DNA of 20,909 nt from Didymodactylos carnosus (taxonomy: Eukaryota; Rotifera; Eurotatoria; Philodinida; Philodinidae). The DNA is taken from the NCBI GenBank assembly GCA_905250885.1, contig CAJNOQ010003241.1, positions 1-20,909 of the forward strand, written 5' to 3'. Shown here piece by piece: positions 19,112 to 20,909 of this stretch (its first letter is position 1; every line of letters begins with the position of its first letter). The translations under genes were made by a program, and so were the position numbers. The notes beneath the pieces are model-generated. The model searched no databases. It was not told the DNA's origin and saw only the letters and a list, made by a program, of their open reading frames with translations.

Positions 19112-19448
19112 AATTTCTCTTATTTTCTTGACTTTTTTCTGATCCTCGTATATTTTAAAAATTCGATCTGCTTCAACGCCATATAAGAGCTTATGGAGTC
19201 TAACGAGGGTATCTGCTGTTCCTCCAGAATCCTGAAAGAACAAAGACGTACATAATAAGATATTGATTTTCTGCTTACATACTTTAACAACAATAACTGG
19301 CGTATTTTTCTCTAAAGTGTTACAAATCGTTAAAATTGAAGTTTTTTGATAAAATATTCTCCATTCGTCAAAATTTTCCCCATCAACCGTCGTCTAACAG
19401 TATAAAATGTGCGTGATTGAGATCAGTATCACAGCTTTCTTCAGTTTC
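19112..19448 (-). pseudogene. Decayed TRPM-type SLOG domain gene fragment
   Basis: Three parts of the N-terminal SLOG (LSDAT) domain of TRPM-like channels can be read. Positions 19448-19386 give ETEESCDTDLNHAHFILLDDG, like the NHTHFxLxDDG motif. Positions 19387-19283 give ...TICNTLEKNTPVIVVK. After a 51-bp intron (GTATGT...TTTCAG, 19282-19232), 19231-19112 gives DSGGTADTLVRLHKLLYG and a lysine-rich helix, ending at a donor ATT/GTATGT. Joined across the intron, TPVIVVKDSGGTAD is the family's nucleotide-binding-type loop. Between the first two parts the frame shifts by one base, and about 25 expected residues (the usual VxGG strand) are missing or scrambled. No transmembrane exons follow nearby. 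This is most likely a truncated pseudogene; a sequencing error could explain the shift but not the missing residues. Confidence 0.6.
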
Positions 19449-20272
19449 ATGAATCCGATGATAGAAGATCTTGATAATTACTGTGTACATCAAACCGCAG
19501 AGTTGATTTTTACTTTGAAGAAGGAAGCTGACTATTAAATAGCTCGAACTTTCAGCACTTCTGTAATATAATTTGATCTCCATTACCATATCACACTTTC
19601 AAGAAAGAAACAAAATTTTATTTTTATAGCAGCAAAATCAATAAATGTCAATTGTCCCTTACTGTACGAGAAAAAAGTGTAAAACGATTTTTTCCAAGCA
19701 GAGAATGAACGAAAAGCAAATATATTTATGTTATTCAATCATAAAATGCATATATCATTTCTTAGAAAATATTTATTGCAAAATAAAGCGTGAAGTTTTT
19801 TCATTAAAATCGGTTTCTTATTATCCAAATCCAGCAGGAGTAATATGTCCATACCTCTACATCTGTCACGCAGTATGAATGATGGGTAATATATGGCAAG
19901 GCTAACTGATAGCAATAACCAAGTTGAATATGATCTTATGCACACTATAAAAGGTGAAATTCAACGTGAACATCAGCTAGAATATTTGCCTCAAGCACCG
20001 GGTTTCATTAGAATCTTTTGGAATTCAAAGCAATTACAGACATTACCACACGTCATGTTTAACGGACAAATAATATGTTAACGGCAGCAAATTAAAAGAG
20101 CAGATCTATACGAGAATAAATGATGAAAATATTCGCATAGTTGAAACATCACCGATAGCAAATGATCAAGCGAGTATTTTCTGAATAATATTGACTAAAA
20201 TGTCAACGCGTAAAACGTTAAATGGTTTCGATTGCTCTAAATTGTCTATCCTCGCCTGTGGACGTCCTTAAA
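19449..20272. other. No confident gene
   Basis: The frame upstream of the SLOG fragment stays open to 19589 but does not resemble the expected preceding domain sequence. A short alternative frame (VHSNYQDLLSSDS, near 19487-19449) might be. Overlapping ORFs on both strands at 19645-20081 have no recognised features. Confidence 0.4.
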
Positions 20273-20348
20273 GTGTATCCCTAATGGTTGAAGAATAGCC
20301 TCAGTTGCAGAAAAAATATTTCGACGAACAGTGCAACTAGGGATACAC
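20273..20348. repeat. 11-bp inverted repeat
   Basis: GTGTATCCCTA at 20273-20283 is the exact reverse complement of TAGGGATACAC at 20338-20348, with weaker pairing extending inward (ATGGTTG/CAACT). The spacer is 54 bp. Confidence 0.7.
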
Positions 20349-20350
20349 CA

Positions 20351-20462
20351 AACCCGAACGTCCGGCCTCAGTAGGCTTGGATCCGGTTCGGATTCGGGTT
20401 CGAGATTTAGAGTGAGTTCGGGTTTGAGTTCGGAAAGTTCGAGTTTCGGGCTTGGATCTCCT
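20351..20462. repeat. Degenerate TTCGGGTT-type array
   Basis: Overlapping variants of TTCGGGTT/GAGTTCGG are packed into about 80 bp. GCTTGGATC occurs on both sides (20375-20383 and 20450-20458), a 75-bp direct repeat. On the minus strand this reads as a Pro/Glu/Leu-rich ORF (20246-20479), typical of an unstable short repeat, not a gene. Confidence 0.65.
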
Positions 20463-20480
20463 AGTAAACTAAAACGCACT

Positions 20481-20874
20481 ATTGTTTAAGATTGAACATT
20501 CAACTCCTACATACATCACCTATAGCACATGAGCTAAGAAAATCTTTCTTTCTTTCGTCGAACAACAAAAATTCTTAGGATGATCAAATATGGTTTAACT
20601 GAATATCTGCGGCTTATTTCTTCACATTTACTTTTATTCTTAAGTATCAAAAAAAAATCTTACTAACACAAGACAAAAAAGGTTGTTTTCTTAACGTAGT
20701 AAAAGTGTATTAATAACAACTGTGTTGTTCTCCATTATGTGTCTTTGAGAAATACATACATGGCTAAATTGCTTGAGTGTAGACTCCTTTCACATTGTAT
20801 ATCCTGGTTTTCTTTCTTTTTTGTGTTATAGACACACTGTTAAAATCTTATTCATTTTATAACGTATTTAATGT
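20481..20874. other. No gene recognised
   Basis: A/T-rich with stops in all frames; no repeats noted. Confidence 0.5.
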
Positions 20875-20909
20875 GTGATATAGTGTAAACGAGGTTTACA
20901 ATTTATCAC
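20875..20909. repeat. 35-bp near-palindrome at window end
   Basis: Positions 20875-20890 pair with 20894-20909 around a GAG loop, with 14 of 16 positions complementary. The right arm ends on the last base of the window, so the full inverted repeat may be cut. Confidence 0.85.

Noticed and set aside
20246..20479. Pro/Glu-rich 77-aa protein on the minus strand
   Set aside because: Composition is dictated by the TTCGGGTT-type short repeat; no independent sign of coding.
1..20909. CRISPR array, bacterial operon or prophage
   Set aside because: No regularly spaced identical repeats; genes have spliceosomal introns and metazoan-type proteins.

Overview
The window looks like nuclear DNA of a small metazoan, most likely a bdelloid rotifer. 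It is AT-rich, has 51-61 bp GT-AG introns, carries a single-exon receptor of the FMRFamide/peptide-type GPCR style that is expanded in rotifers, and lacks bacterial gene packing. The taxon is inferred from protein style, not from a database match. Gene density is very low. Only two intact genes can be supported, and most of the window is decayed repeats and inverted-repeat structures.

Layout. Position 1 opens with a perfect 88-bp palindrome. Positions 89-5244 hold no convincing gene, but contain short inverted repeats and a 541-bp foldback element (4120-4660). A complete intronless rhodopsin-type GPCR of 345 aa lies at 5245-6282 (+). Immediately downstream is a region bracketed by clusters of an AACGCGTT-like motif (6328-7378), with a degenerate tRNA-like (SINE-like) segment inside. 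A repeat at 7975-8412 recurs in two further places (12141-12425 inverted and 13268-13620 direct). A complete four-exon DJ-1/PfpI (Hsp31-like) gene lies on the minus strand at 12032-9247: introns of 61 and 60 bp, then one of 1984 bp. Its 5' flank runs into the large inverted-repeat block 12141-13620. Next come an AT-rich cluster of AATTAATCGCGATT-like motifs (13943-14545), a diverged tandem duplication (15204-15925) carrying an unrecognised exon-like ORF, and a 153-bp tandem repeat (15971-16325). Further along are a long hairpin (17607-17689) and a decayed TRPM/SLOG-type gene fragment on the minus strand (19448-19112, one intron, one frameshift). The end holds a degenerate TTCGGGTT array and a 35-bp near-palindrome that finishes on the last base.

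There is no operon-like logic. The GPCR (plasma-membrane signalling) and the DJ-1/PfpI protein (probable chaperone or glyoxalase-type stress protein) are unrelated neighbours. The concentration of inverted repeats and gene relics, and a palindrome at each end, suggest a transposon-rich (possibly subtelomeric) region or a short contig whose ends were set by fold-back sequence. I did not find a coherent new multi-gene system.
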